The notes beneath the pieces are model-generated. The model worked only from the letters and a program-made list of their open reading frames with translations. It was not told the origin of the DNA and did no database searches. Positions 8,668 to 16,389 of a stretch of DNA of 38,878 nt are shown here, in pieces. Position numbers and translations under genes: made by a program. The stretch is from Lachnospiraceae bacterium (lineage in GTDB: Bacteria; Bacillota; Clostridia; Lachnospirales; Lachnospiraceae), in assembly GCA_017440375.1 (NCBI GenBank), contig JAFSHK010000036.1, forward strand, positions 1 to 38,878, written 5' to 3'. Positions within the stretch are counted from its first letter, which is position 1; every line of letters begins with the position of its first letter.

Positions 8668-8686
8668 CCCCGCAAGGGGATGGAGG
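8668..8686 (+). promoter_or_regulatory. GNRA hairpin directly before yaaT ribosome site
   Basis: CCCC-GCAA-GGGG (8668-8679) forms a short GC-rich hairpin with a GCAA tetraloop, immediately followed by the Shine-Dalgarno GGAGG (8682-8686) and the ATG at 8697. It could position or partly mask the ribosome site. The effect is inferred. Confidence 0.45.
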
Positions 8687-8696
8687 TTGATAGATT

Positions 8697-9620
8697 ATGA
8701 TAAGAGTAATAGGAGTACGTTTCCGTACTGCGGGAAAAATATATTATTTTGATCCGGGTAAGCTGGATATTAAGAAAGGAGCTCATGTTATCGTAGAAAC
8801 GGCCAGAGGTATTGAGTATGGCACGGTAGTGGGAGAGCCGAGAGAAGTAACCGATGATAAAGTTGTACAGCCGCTTAAGGCGGTGCTTCGTGTAGCAACA
8901 CAGAAGGATGATGAACAGGAAGCAGCGAATAAAGAGAAAGAAAGAGAAGCTTTCAAAATTTGTCTGGAGAAAATCAGAAAACATGAATTACAGATGAAAC
9001 TGATTGATGCAGAGTATACGTTTGACAATAATAAGGTTCTTTTCTATTTTACAGCGGATGGACGTATTGATTTCCGCGAATTGGTAAAAGATTTAGCAGC
9101 GGTATTTAAGACGAGAATTGAACTTCGCCAGATTGGTGTTCGTGATGAGACGAAGATAGTAGGCGGTATTGGTATTTGCGGAAGACCACTTTGCTGTCAT
9201 ACGCATTTATCCGAATTTGTTCCGGTGTCTATTAAGATGGCAAAAGAACAGAATTTATCCTTAAATCCGACGAAGATTTCCGGTGTTTGCGGCAGATTGA
9301 TGTGTTGTCTGAAACATGAGGAAGAAACCTATGAGGATTTGAACAGAAAATTGCCGAATGTAGGTGATTTTGTAACAACAGAAGACGGACTCAAGGGTGA
9401 GGTGCAGAGTGTTAACGTACTTCGCCAGTTGGTAAAAGTTATCGTAGATATTAATGATGAAAAAGAAATTCAGGAATACAAGGTAGACCAGCTTCGTTTC
9501 AAGAGAAAACACAATAAGAATCACAAAATGGATGTGAACGATGAAGAATTGAAAGCGCTTGAGAAGCTGGAAAAACAAGAGAAACAGGAAGGAAACAAAT
9601 CCAAGCTGGATGATAATTAA
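8697..9620 (+). CDS. yaaT: YaaT, PSP1 domain (RicT) protein
   Basis: A 307-residue PSP1 C-terminal domain protein. The conserved Cys-rich blocks GICGRPLCCHTHL and GVCGRLMCCLKHE, with SIKMAKEQNLSLNPTKISG between them, are diagnostic. In Bacillus the YaaT/RicT protein forms a complex with YlbF and YmcA that carries iron-sulfur clusters and affects RNase Y-dependent mRNA maturation, sporulation and biofilm formation; the Cys here fit cluster binding. The C terminus is highly charged (EELKALEKLEKQEKQE) and probably disordered. It lies 71 bases after holB and 13 before the methyltransferase gene. Confidence 0.9.
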   Translation: MIRVIGVRFRTAGKIYYFDPGKLDIKKGAHVIVETARGIEYGTVVGEPREVTDDKVVQPLKAVLRVATQKDDEQEAANKEKEREAFKICLEKIRKHELQMKLIDAEYTFDNNKVLFYFTADGRIDFRELVKDLAAVFKTRIELRQIGVRDETKIVGGIGICGRPLCCHTHLSEFVPVSIKMAKEQNLSLNPTKISGVCGRLMCCLKHEEETYEDLNRKLPNVGDFVTTEDGLKGEVQSVNVLRQLVKVIVDINDEKEIQEYKVDQLRFKRKHNKNHKMDVNDEELKALEKLEKQEKQEGNKSKLDDN

Positions 9621-9633
9621 AGGGTAGAAGAGG

Positions 9634-10383
9634 ATGGAAGCTGATAGAAAAGTTGTGCTGAAAGAGAATGAAAGAGTTGATGATTTACAGCGCAACGGCT
9701 ATCAGATTATTCAGAATCCGGAGAAGTTCTGCTTCGGTATGGATGCGGTTTTGCTTTCTGGTTTTGCCAGAGCGAAGGAAGGAAGTTATGTGCTTGATAT
9801 GGGCACCGGAACAGGCATTATTCCTATTTTGATGGAAGCTAAGACGAAAGCAGCTCATTTGACCGGACTCGAAATTCAGGAAGAAAGTGCGGACATGGCA
9901 AGGCGTAGTGTGTCTTTGAATGGATTAGAGGGGAAAATCTCGATTGTAACGGGAGATATTAAAGAAGCAGGCAGCCTTTTTCGCGCTGCTTCTTTTGATG
10001 TTATTACCTGTAATCCGCCCTATATGATAGGTCAGCATGGAATTACGAATCCGGGAGATGCCAAAGCCATTGCACGGCATGAAATTCTGTGTACGTTAGA
10101 AGATGTTGTTTCACAGGCGGCGAAGTTATTAAAGCCGGGCGGGAACTTTTTCATGGTACACAGACCGTTTCGTTTGGCAGAAATTATGGTGCTTCTGCAT
10201 CAATATAAGTTAGAGCCGAAACGTATGCAGATGGTATATCCTTTTGTCGACAAAGAGCCGAATATGGTGTTGATTGAGGCAAATCGAGGCGGCAAGCCAC
10301 GTATGACAGTAGAAAAACCACTGATTATTTATCAAGAGCCGGGCGTTTATATGCCGGAGATTTATGATATTTATGGATATTAG
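9634..10383 (+). CDS. TrmN6-like methyltransferase (YabB family)
   Basis: A 249-residue SAM-dependent methyltransferase. Motif I is LDMGTGTGIIPIL (about residues 48-60), and the NPPY catalytic motif of N6-adenine methylases appears as ITCNPPYM near residue 129. The family includes TrmN6, which methylates A37 of tRNA1(Val). The opening block ERVDDLQRNGYQIIQNPEKFCFG, followed by the aspartate in GMDAVLL, is typical. It follows yaaT as yabB does in Bacillus, where YabA usually lies between them and is missing here. The target tRNA is inferred from family only. Confidence 0.85.
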   Translation: MEADRKVVLKENERVDDLQRNGYQIIQNPEKFCFGMDAVLLSGFARAKEGSYVLDMGTGTGIIPILMEAKTKAAHLTGLEIQEESADMARRSVSLNGLEGKISIVTGDIKEAGSLFRAASFDVITCNPPYMIGQHGITNPGDAKAIARHEILCTLEDVVSQAAKLLKPGGNFFMVHRPFRLAEIMVLLHQYKLEPKRMQMVYPFVDKEPNMVLIEANRGGKPRMTVEKPLIIYQEPGVYMPEIYDIYGY

Positions 10384-10426
10384 ACATAAGAGAGCTGCTT
10401 GAAGCAATAGAATAAAGGAGTATAAA

Positions 10427-11269
10427 ATGGCAGGAACATTATACCTGTGTGCGACACCGATAGGAAATCTGGGAGATATGACACCCCGTGTTATAGAGAC
10501 TCTGAGAGAGGTTGATATAATTGCGGCAGAAGATACAAGAAATAGTATTAAGCTGCTTAATCATTTTGAAATAAAGACTTCTATGACGAGTTATCATGAA
10601 TATAATAAAATAGAAAAAGCGGACTACCTTGTGGAGCAGATGATGCAGGGCAAAAATATTGCACTCATTACGGATGCCGGAACACCTGCAATTTCCGATC
10701 CGGGTGAGGTTCTGGTACAAAAGTGCCAGCAGGCAGGCATTACCGTTACGTCTTTGCCGGGAGCGGCGGCTTGTATTACAGCACTGACCTTGTCGGGGTT
10801 AAGTACCAGACGGTTTTGTTTTGAAGGTTTTCTGCCTTCCGATAAAAAAGAAAAAGCAGTGGTGCTGAAGGATTTGAAAGAAGAATCCAGAACAATGATT
10901 TTATACGAGGCGCCACATCATCTTGTGCGTACCTTGACAGAATTATATGAAACAGTAGGAAACCGGAGGATTACTTTGTGCAGGGAGTTGACCAAGAAGT
11001 TTGAGACGATTATGCCAACGACTTTGGAGGATGCGCTTGCATATTATGAGAAAGAAGCGCCTCGCGGAGAATATGTTTTGGTGATAGAAGGCAAAAGCCA
11101 TCAGGAGAAACAAGAGGAAGAACAAAAGCAGTGGCAGGCAATGTCTATCGAAGAACATATGGCCTATTATGAAAAGGAGGGGATGGACCAAAAAAGTGCC
11201 ATGAAGCAGGTTGCAAAGGACCGAGGAGTGACAAAAAGAGATATTTATCAATATTTATTACAGAAGTGA
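10427..11269 (+). CDS. rsmI: 16S rRNA 2'-O-ribose C1402 methyltransferase
   Basis: A 280-residue tetrapyrrole-methylase-fold enzyme that methylates the ribose of C1402 in 16S rRNA using SAM. The diagnostic opening LYLCATPIGNLGDMTPR, the AAEDTRNS block, LITDAGTPAISDPGE and SLPGAAACITALTLSGL are all present. The C-terminal extension ends with a helical KSAMKQVAKDRGVTKRDIYQ segment usual in the family. AAAGGAG precedes the ATG. It ends the yaaO-type cluster; the GIY-YIG gene yazA that often precedes it is absent. Confidence 0.95.
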   Translation: MAGTLYLCATPIGNLGDMTPRVIETLREVDIIAAEDTRNSIKLLNHFEIKTSMTSYHEYNKIEKADYLVEQMMQGKNIALITDAGTPAISDPGEVLVQKCQQAGITVTSLPGAAACITALTLSGLSTRRFCFEGFLPSDKKEKAVVLKDLKEESRTMILYEAPHHLVRTLTELYETVGNRRITLCRELTKKFETIMPTTLEDALAYYEKEAPRGEYVLVIEGKSHQEKQEEEQKQWQAMSIEEHMAYYEKEGMDQKSAMKQVAKDRGVTKRDIYQYLLQK

Positions 11270-11270
11270 A

Positions 11271-11298
11271 TTGACAAAACGATTAAAAACCGTAAAAT
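11271..11298 (+). promoter_or_regulatory. Possible upstream promoter of acpP
   Basis: TTGACA at 11271-11276, a 16-base spacer and TAAAAT at 11293-11298, directly after the rsmI stop. It is weaker than the promoter at 11303-11331, and would make a tandem pair. Confidence 0.4.
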
Positions 11299-11302
11299 AA
11301 GA

Positions 11303-11331
11303 TTGACAAATAGTATATCTAATAATATACT
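11303..11331 (+). promoter_or_regulatory. Strong SigA-type promoter of acpP-fabK
   Basis: TTGACA (11303-11308), a 17-base spacer and TATACT (11326-11331) form a near-consensus promoter. The -10 box overlaps the left edge of the palindromic operator at 11329-11346, so a bound repressor would block RNA polymerase. Confidence 0.82.
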
Positions 11332-11346
11332 TTGAATGTCAAACTA
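11329..11346 (+). promoter_or_regulatory. FabT-like operator upstream of acpP
   Basis: ACTTTGAATGTCAAACTA, with core TTTGA-ATG-TCAAA (11331-11343), overlaps the -10 and start region of the acpP promoter. The same 18 bases recur upstream of fabD at 12741-12758 and nowhere else noticed in the window. The form resembles the palindrome of MarR-family FabT, which represses fatty acid synthesis genes in related Firmicutes. No regulator gene for it is in the window. Confidence 0.7.
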
Positions 11347-11374
11347 ATTTTGAGATTAAAAAGGAGATAAGAAA

Positions 11375-11608
11375 ATGTTAGAGAGAGTGAAAGAAATTAT
11401 TCAGGAACAGTTAAACTTAGATGGTGTTGAAATTACAGAGGAATCTTCCTTCAAAGATGATTTAGGAGCAGATTCTTTAGATTTATTTGAGTTAGTTATG
11501 GCTTTTGAAGAAGAATATGGTATTGAAATTCCTTCAGAAGATTTAGAGCAGATTACAACAGTAGGTGCTGTTATTGAATATATGAAAAGCAAAGGTGTAG
11601 AAGCTTAA
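11375..11608 (+). CDS. acpP: Acyl carrier protein
   Basis: A 77-residue acidic carrier protein that shuttles growing acyl chains between the Fab enzymes. The phosphopantetheine attachment motif [12 protein letters not shown] places the modified Ser at residue 34. Length and the four-helix pattern are normal. AAAAAGGAG is the ribosome site. It is the first gene of the fatty acid locus, with a strong promoter and a putative repressor site, and fabK follows after 55 bases. Confidence 0.96.
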   Translation: MLERVKEIIQEQLNLDGVEITEESSFKDDLGADSLDLFELVMAFEEEYGIEIPSEDLEQITTVGAVIEYMKSKGVEA

Positions 11609-11663
11609 TTAATGTGAAAAATCCATAATTGGAAGTTTCTCACAAGGGAATGGGTTAAAGTAT

Positions 11664-12584
11664 ATGAAAACAAAAATTACAGAACTTCTGGGAATTGAAT
11701 ATCCGATTATTCAGGGTGGTATGGCATGGGTTGCTGATTATCATCTTGCTGCTGCTGTTTCAGAAGCAGGCGGACTTGGTATTATTGGTGCAGGTGGTGC
11801 ACCGGCATCTTTCGTAAGAGAGCAGATTCAGAAAGCGAAGGAAATGACTGACAAGCCTTTTGGTGTCAATGTCATGCTGATGAACCCGGAAGCAGATCAG
11901 ATTGCACAGGTTATCGTAGAAGAAGGGGTGAAGGTTGTTACAACCGGAGCCGGTAATCCTGGCAAATATATGGCAATGTGGAAAGAAGCAGGAATTAAAG
12001 TAATCCCTGTTGTTGCCAGTGTAGGACTTGCGAAAATGATGGAACGTGCGGGCGCTGATGCAGTGATTGCAGAAGGGACAGAATCCGGTGGACATATCGG
12101 AGCTGCTACCACAATGACACTTGTTCCGCAGGTTGTAGATGCAGTAAGTATTCCGGTTATTGCAGCCGGTGGTATTGCAGACGGCAGAGGTTTTGCAGCA
12201 GCAATGATGCTTGGTGCAGAAGCCGTTCAAATGGGAACAAGATTTGTTGTTGCCAAAGAATCCATCGTACATGAGAATTACAAGAAAAAAGTTATTGCAG
12301 CAAAAGATATTGATTCTGAAGTAACAGGAATGACTCATGGACATCCGGTACGTCAGATTCGTAACAATATGACAAGAGAATATCTGAAGCTGGAAAAAGA
12401 AGGTGCACCTTTTGAAGAATTGGAGCATCTGACACTTGGTGCACTGCGTAAGGCAGTTGTAGAAGGTGACGTTGTAAACGGAACCTTGATGGCAGGACAG
12501 ATTGCAGGTCTTGTAAAACAAGAGCAGACTTGTGCAGAAATGATTCAAGAAATCATGGAGCAGGCTGGAAAATTATTGAAATAA
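11664..12584 (+). CDS. fabK: FabK enoyl-ACP reductase II (FMN)
   Basis: A 306-residue TIM-barrel flavoprotein that carries out the last reduction of each elongation cycle with FMN and NAD(P)H. It begins ELLGIEYPIIQGGMAWVADYHL. The phosphate-binding and gate segments AEGTESGGHIGAATTMTLVP and IPVIAAGGIADGRGF, with GAEAVQMGTRFV, are typical of FabK. It replaces FabI, so triclosan sensitivity through FabI is not expected from this locus. The SD is weak (AAGGGAATGGG). It is followed by a strongly structured region and a terminator before fabD. The related nitronate monooxygenases have the same fold; position and length favour FabK. Confidence 0.92.
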   Translation: MKTKITELLGIEYPIIQGGMAWVADYHLAAAVSEAGGLGIIGAGGAPASFVREQIQKAKEMTDKPFGVNVMLMNPEADQIAQVIVEEGVKVVTTGAGNPGKYMAMWKEAGIKVIPVVASVGLAKMMERAGADAVIAEGTESGGHIGAATTMTLVPQVVDAVSIPVIAAGGIADGRGFAAAMMLGAEAVQMGTRFVVAKESIVHENYKKKVIAAKDIDSEVTGMTHGHPVRQIRNNMTREYLKLEKEGAPFEELEHLTLGALRKAVVEGDVVNGTLMAGQIAGLVKQEQTCAEMIQEIMEQAGKLLK

Positions 12585-12589
12585 TCATA

Positions 12590-12730
12590 GGGAGTTCTGC
12601 GTGAACTCCCAAGTTTGGCTGTTGAGCCAAAATATATATGTGAGAGAAAAATGCACATGTGTAGAGAGAAGCCGACAAGAATTTACGAAGGAAATTCTTG
12701 CAAGTCAGGCTGCTGAGCCTGACTTTTTTT
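12590..12730 (+). ncRNA. Candidate structured RNA between fabK and fabD
   Basis: Five successive hairpins fill this 141-base segment: GGGAGTTC/GAACTCCC with loop TGCGT (12590-12610); TTTGGCT/AGCCAAA with loop GTTG (12614-12631); TATATATGTG/CACATGTGTA including wobbles, with an 11-base purine-rich loop (12633-12663); CAAGAATTT/AAATTCTTG with a 7-base loop (12676-12700); and a 10-bp terminator stem (12702-12725) plus T run. Hairpins two and five share GGCTGYTGAGCC. I do not recognise a known riboswitch. It may be a cis regulator, a small RNA or an elaborate 3' end. Confidence 0.5.
12702..12730 (+). terminator. Strong intrinsic terminator between fabK and fabD
   Basis: A 10-bp perfect stem AAGTCAGGCT/AGCCTGACTT with loop GCTG, followed by an uninterrupted T run to 12730. 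It separates acpP-fabK from fabD and later genes, so either fabD has its own promoter or read-through is regulated. Confidence 0.92.
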
Positions 12731-12740
12731 AGAACTAAAT

Positions 12741-12783
12741 ACTTTGAATGTCAAACTATTGTGAAACTTAGAAAAGTTTGACA
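12741..12783 (+). promoter_or_regulatory. FabT-like operator region upstream of fabD
   Basis: Positions 12741-12758 repeat exactly the 18-base site found at acpP (core TTTGAATGTCAAA at 12743-12755). A further inverted repeat uses its right half: TGTCAAACT (12749-12757) and AGTTTGACA (12775-12783), with AAACTT/AAGTTT nested inside (12764-12779). This suggests two adjacent or overlapping binding sites. No clear -35/-10 pair for fabD could be picked out, though TTGACA occurs at 12778-12783. Confidence 0.65.
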
Positions 12784-12818
12784 GATTTTGAAGCAATACA
12801 AAGAAAAGGAAGATTATT

Positions 12819-13736
12819 ATGGGTAAAATAGCTTTTATGTTCCCGGGACAGGGAGCGCAATATGTTGGAATGGGTAAAGATTTTTATGAGCAGATTCCTG
12901 TTTGTAAAGAGATGTTTGAATTAGCAGGAAAAGCAAGCGGACTGGATATCGAGAAGCTTTGCTTTGAAGAAAATGAGCAGATTAATATTACAGAATATAC
13001 ACAGATTGCTATGCTGGCAACAGAAGTAGCAATGTTAAAAGCGATAGAAGAAAAAGGTATTAAACCGGATGTAACAGCAGGTTTAAGTCTTGGAGAATAT
13101 GGTGCACTGGTAGCAAGTGGTGTCATGACTCCGGAAGATGTATTTAAAGTAGTAAGAAAAAGAGGTATCTATATGCAGGAAGCTGTACCAAATGGCGGTG
13201 CTATGGTAGCAGTTCTTGGTCTGGATACAGCAGTAATTGAACAGATTTGTGAAGAGACACCGGGCATGGTGACTATTGCTAATTACAACTGTCCGGGACA
13301 GATTGTTATTACAGGTGAAGAAGGTGCAGCACAGGCAGCCGCACAGAAATTAACAGAAGCTGGAGCAAAGCGATGTGTTACTTTGAAAGTAAGCGGTCCT
13401 TTCCATTCCCCTATGTTAGTTGGAGCAGGTGAGAAGCTGGCAAAAGAATTAGATAACGTGACAATAGGCGATATTCAGATTCCTTACATTGCCAATGTAA
13501 CAGCAGATTATGTTACCGATAAAGAGCAGGTAAAACCTCTTTTAGAGAAACAGGTTTCTGCCTCCGTGAAATGGCAGCAGACCATTGAGAAAATGATTGC
13601 GGACGGTGTGGATACTTTTGTAGAAATAGGACCGGGCAAGACATTATCAGGCTTTATGAGAAAAATCAACAAAGACATGAAGGTACTGAATGTAGAAAAA
13701 GTAGAAGATTTAGAAAAATTAAGCGAATTAGCATAA
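12819..13736 (+). CDS. fabD: Malonyl-CoA:ACP transacylase
   Basis: A 305-residue enzyme that loads malonyl groups onto ACP. The N-terminal block AFMFPGQGAQYVGMG, nucleophile motif GLSLGEYGAL (Ser at residue 90), the SGPFHSPM block with the catalytic His, and VEIGPGKTLSGFM near the C terminus are all present. AAAGGAAG precedes the ATG. It starts a second transcriptional block of the fatty acid locus behind the terminator and operator, followed by fabG. Confidence 0.96.
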   Translation: MGKIAFMFPGQGAQYVGMGKDFYEQIPVCKEMFELAGKASGLDIEKLCFEENEQINITEYTQIAMLATEVAMLKAIEEKGIKPDVTAGLSLGEYGALVASGVMTPEDVFKVVRKRGIYMQEAVPNGGAMVAVLGLDTAVIEQICEETPGMVTIANYNCPGQIVITGEEGAAQAAAQKLTEAGAKRCVTLKVSGPFHSPMLVGAGEKLAKELDNVTIGDIQIPYIANVTADYVTDKEQVKPLLEKQVSASVKWQQTIEKMIADGVDTFVEIGPGKTLSGFMRKINKDMKVLNVEKVEDLEKLSELA

Positions 13737-13808
13737 AGCCGATGCATTCATTGTTTGGCGAAAACGATAGAAACATTAAATAGTGTGGAGAATAGGAGGA
13801 AAAGGAAG

Positions 13809-14549
13809 ATGTTAACAGGTAAAGTAGCACTGGTAACAGGAGCCGGAAGAGGAATCGGCCGTCAGATTGCTATCACATTAGCTGAGTATGGCGCAGACGT
13901 TATTGTAAATTATAATGGTTCCAAAGAGAAAGCAGAAGAAGTGGTTCGTGAAATTGAAGCACTTGGCAGGAAAGCAGTTGCTGTTCAGTGTTCCGTAGCA
14001 GATTTTGAGGCTTGTGGCAAAATGATTACGGATATGTTAGAAGAATTTGGCCATATTGATATTTTAGTAAACAACGCAGGTATTACAAAAGATAACTTGG
14101 TTATGAAAATGACAGAAGAAGATTTCGATGCAGTTATCAATACCAACTTGAAAGGAACCTTCAATACAATTAAACATATGTATCGTCCTTTCTTGAAACA
14201 GAAAGCAGGAAGAATTATCAATCTTTCTTCGGTATCCGGTGTTCTTGGAAATGCAGGACAAGCAAACTATGCAGCTTCCAAAGCAGGTGTTATTGGTTTG
14301 ACCAAATCTATGGCAAGAGAGCTTGCAAGCCGTAGTATTACCGTAAATGCAGTGGCACCGGGTTATATTGATACCGATATGACACAGGCAATGACAGATG
14401 CTGCAAAAGAAGCAACACTTTCCCAGATTCCGTTAAAGAGAGTCGGAACTCCGAAAGATATTGCAGAAACAGTTGCTTTTCTGGCAAGTGATAAGGCATC
14501 CTATATTACAGGACAGGTGATTTCCGTAGACGGCGGTATGGCTATCTAA
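13809..14549 (+). CDS. fabG: 3-oxoacyl-ACP reductase
   Basis: A 246-residue SDR enzyme that reduces beta-ketoacyl-ACP with NADPH. It contains the TGAGRGIG cofactor motif, NNAGIT, and the catalytic YAASK with Tyr154 and Lys158, plus the closing [12 protein letters not shown] typical of FabG. The ATG at 13809 is chosen because AGGAGGAAAAGGAAG lies upstream and it gives the family length of 246; the upstream in-frame TTG at 13755 would add 18 atypical residues. It lies between fabD and fabF in the usual order. Confidence 0.96.
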   Translation: MLTGKVALVTGAGRGIGRQIAITLAEYGADVIVNYNGSKEKAEEVVREIEALGRKAVAVQCSVADFEACGKMITDMLEEFGHIDILVNNAGITKDNLVMKMTEEDFDAVINTNLKGTFNTIKHMYRPFLKQKAGRIINLSSVSGVLGNAGQANYAASKAGVIGLTKSMARELASRSITVNAVAPGYIDTDMTQAMTDAAKEATLSQIPLKRVGTPKDIAETVAFLASDKASYITGQVISVDGGMAI

Positions 14550-14590
14550 TCGGAAAACAAAATCTATTGAGTGTAGAAAGGATAGAAGAA

Positions 14591-15826
14591 ATGAGTAGAA
14601 GAGTAGTTGTAACAGGTATGGGAGCTATTACCCCTATCGGATTAAGCGTAGAAGAATTCTGGAATGGTGTAAAAGAAGGAAAAACAGGATTTGGCGAAAT
14701 CACCAAATTTGATGCTTCTGAATATAAATGTAAATTAGCAGCCGAAGTAAAAGGCTTTGAAGGCAAAAACTTCATGGATTTCAAAGCTGCTAAGAGAATG
14801 GAACTTTTCTGTCAGTATGCAGTAGCAGCAACAAAAGAAGCAATGGAAGATGCAGGACTGGATATGGAGAAAGAAGATCCGTTCCGTGTTGGTGTGTCCG
14901 TTGGTTCCGGTATTGGTTCTTTACAGGCAATGGAAAGAGCACATTCCAAACTTTTGGAAAAAGGACCTTCCAGAGTAGAGCCTTTATTAGTACCACTTAT
15001 GATTTGCAACATGGCAGCAGGTAATGTTTCCATTCAGTTTGGTTTAAAAGGCAAAAATATCAATGTTGTTACAGCATGTGCAACCGGTACAAACTCTATC
15101 GGTGAAGCATTCCGTACCATCCAGTATGGTGATGCAGAAGTGATGATTGCAGGCGGTACAGAAAGTAGTGTAACACCAATTGGTATTGCTGGCTTTACTT
15201 CTTTAACAGCGCTGACATCTTCTGAAGATCCGGCAAGATGCTCCATTCCTTTTGACAAGGAAAGAAGCGGTTTTGTAATGGGTGAAGGTTCTGCTGTTGT
15301 TGTGTTAGAAGAATTAGAGCATGCCAAAGCAAGGGGCGCTAAAATTTATGCAGAAGTAGTTGGATATGGCTGTTCTGCAGATGCTTATCATATTACTTCT
15401 CCTGCAGAAGACGGTTCCGGTGCTGCTAAAGCAATGGAATATGCCGTAGCAGATGCAGGAATTAAACCGGAAGATGTAACTTACATCAATGCACATGGTA
15501 CAAGTACACATCATAACGATTTATTTGAAACAAGAGCAATTAAACTTGCTTTTGGTGAGCATGCAAAAGATATTAAGATTAATTCTACAAAATCTATGGT
15601 TGGACATCTTCTTGGTGCAGCAGGTGCGATTGAATTTGTTACTTGTGTAAAAGAGTTACAGGAAGGTTACATTCACCAGACAGTAGGTTATCAGGTACCG
15701 GATGAAGAGTGTGATTTAGATTACTGTAAAGAACCGGTAACAGGTGACTTTACTTATGCATTATCCAACTCCTTAGGATTCGGTGGACACAATGCAAGTA
15801 TCCTTGTGAAAAAATATGAGGGTTAA
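14591..15826 (+). CDS. fabF: 3-oxoacyl-ACP synthase II
   Basis: A 411-residue condensing enzyme that extends acyl-ACP with malonyl-ACP. The Cys-His-His triad is visible as TACATGTN (Cys163), NAHGTSTHHND (His302) and KSMVGHLLGAAG (His339). The start is ATG 14591 with AAAGGA upstream; an in-frame TTG at 14567 would add eight residues and has no site. It begins RRVVVTGMGAITPIG as the family does. accB commonly follows fabF in related genomes, but here fabZ follows directly. Confidence 0.96.
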   Translation: MSRRVVVTGMGAITPIGLSVEEFWNGVKEGKTGFGEITKFDASEYKCKLAAEVKGFEGKNFMDFKAAKRMELFCQYAVAATKEAMEDAGLDMEKEDPFRVGVSVGSGIGSLQAMERAHSKLLEKGPSRVEPLLVPLMICNMAAGNVSIQFGLKGKNINVVTACATGTNSIGEAFRTIQYGDAEVMIAGGTESSVTPIGIAGFTSLTALTSSEDPARCSIPFDKERSGFVMGEGSAVVVLEELEHAKARGAKIYAEVVGYGCSADAYHITSPAEDGSGAAKAMEYAVADAGIKPEDVTYINAHGTSTHHNDLFETRAIKLAFGEHAKDIKINSTKSMVGHLLGAAGAIEFVTCVKELQEGYIHQTVGYQVPDEECDLDYCKEPVTGDFTYALSNSLGFGGHNASILVKKYEG

Positions 15827-15880
15827 TTAGGAATTGTGTATTGAGATCAGGTGTTTGTGAAATGATAAGGAGGAAGAGAA

Positions 15881-16318
15881 ATGTCAGTTTTAACCGCAAA
15901 ACAGATTATGGAAATTATTCCGCATAGACAGCCGTTTATGTTGATTGATACCGTAGAAGAACTAGAGCCGGGTGTTAAAGCCGTTGCAAAAAAATGTGTT
16001 TCCTATAACGAACCGTTTTTTGCAGGACATTTTCCAAGTGAACCGGTTATGCCGGGTGTTCTGATTGTAGAGGCACTTGCACAGACAGGTGCGGTAGCGA
16101 TTTTGAGCCAGCCTGAATTTAAAGGAAAAACAGCTTATTTTGCGGCAATCAATTCAGCAAAATTCAAAGGCAAAGTAACGCCGGGTGATGTACTTACTTT
16201 GGAGACAGAGATTATCAAAGTAAAAGGACCTATCGGTGTCGGTGCAGCCAAAGCATATGTAGATGGTAAAATGGTAGTTCAGGCAGAGCTTACTTTTGCA
16301 ATCGGCAGTGCAGAGTAA
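15881..16318 (+). CDS. fabZ: 3-hydroxyacyl-ACP dehydratase
   Basis: A 145-residue hot-dog-fold dehydratase that forms trans-2-enoyl-ACP. The catalytic His50 is in AGHFPSEPVMPGV and Glu64 in LIVEALAQTGA. The opening IMEIIPHRQPFMLIDTV is the family signature. A strong AAGGAGG site precedes the ATG. A stable hairpin follows the stop before the second flavoprotein gene. Confidence 0.96.
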   Translation: MSVLTAKQIMEIIPHRQPFMLIDTVEELEPGVKAVAKKCVSYNEPFFAGHFPSEPVMPGVLIVEALAQTGAVAILSQPEFKGKTAYFAAINSAKFKGKVTPGDVLTLETEIIKVKGPIGVGAAKAYVDGKMVVQAELTFAIGSAE

Positions 16319-16326
16319 ATAGAAAG

Positions 16327-16353
16327 GCGGTCAGAATTTTGAATTCGGACCGC
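16327..16353 (+). promoter_or_regulatory. Intra-operon hairpin between fabZ and flavoprotein gene
   Basis: GCGGTC/GACCGC (6 bp) encloses, after one A-G mismatch, GAATT/AATTC with loop TTG. There is no T run, so it is not an intrinsic terminator. It may protect or process the polycistronic mRNA. It also argues against translation beginning at the in-frame TTG at 16339, which lies in its loop. Confidence 0.5.
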
Positions 16354-16389
16354 GTTCCTCAGCGTAAATGTTTTAAAATGGAGGACAAA

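Noticed and set aside
11760-12548. Long antisense reading frame (262 codons, minus strand) across fabK
   Set aside because: It lies entirely within fabK, its product is Cys/His/Asn-rich and of low order, and it has no ribosome site. It reflects codon bias of the sense gene.
12590-12730. T-box or known riboswitch between fabK and fabD
   Set aside because: No T-box sequence or other conserved core that I recognise is present; it also follows, rather than precedes, a terminator-free leader.
13755-13808. Upstream TTG starts for fabG, and similarly for fabF (14567), the second flavoprotein (16339) and the kinase (19173)
   Set aside because: None has a ribosome site; the chosen downstream starts do or give family-typical lengths. 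The TTG at 16339 lies in a hairpin loop.
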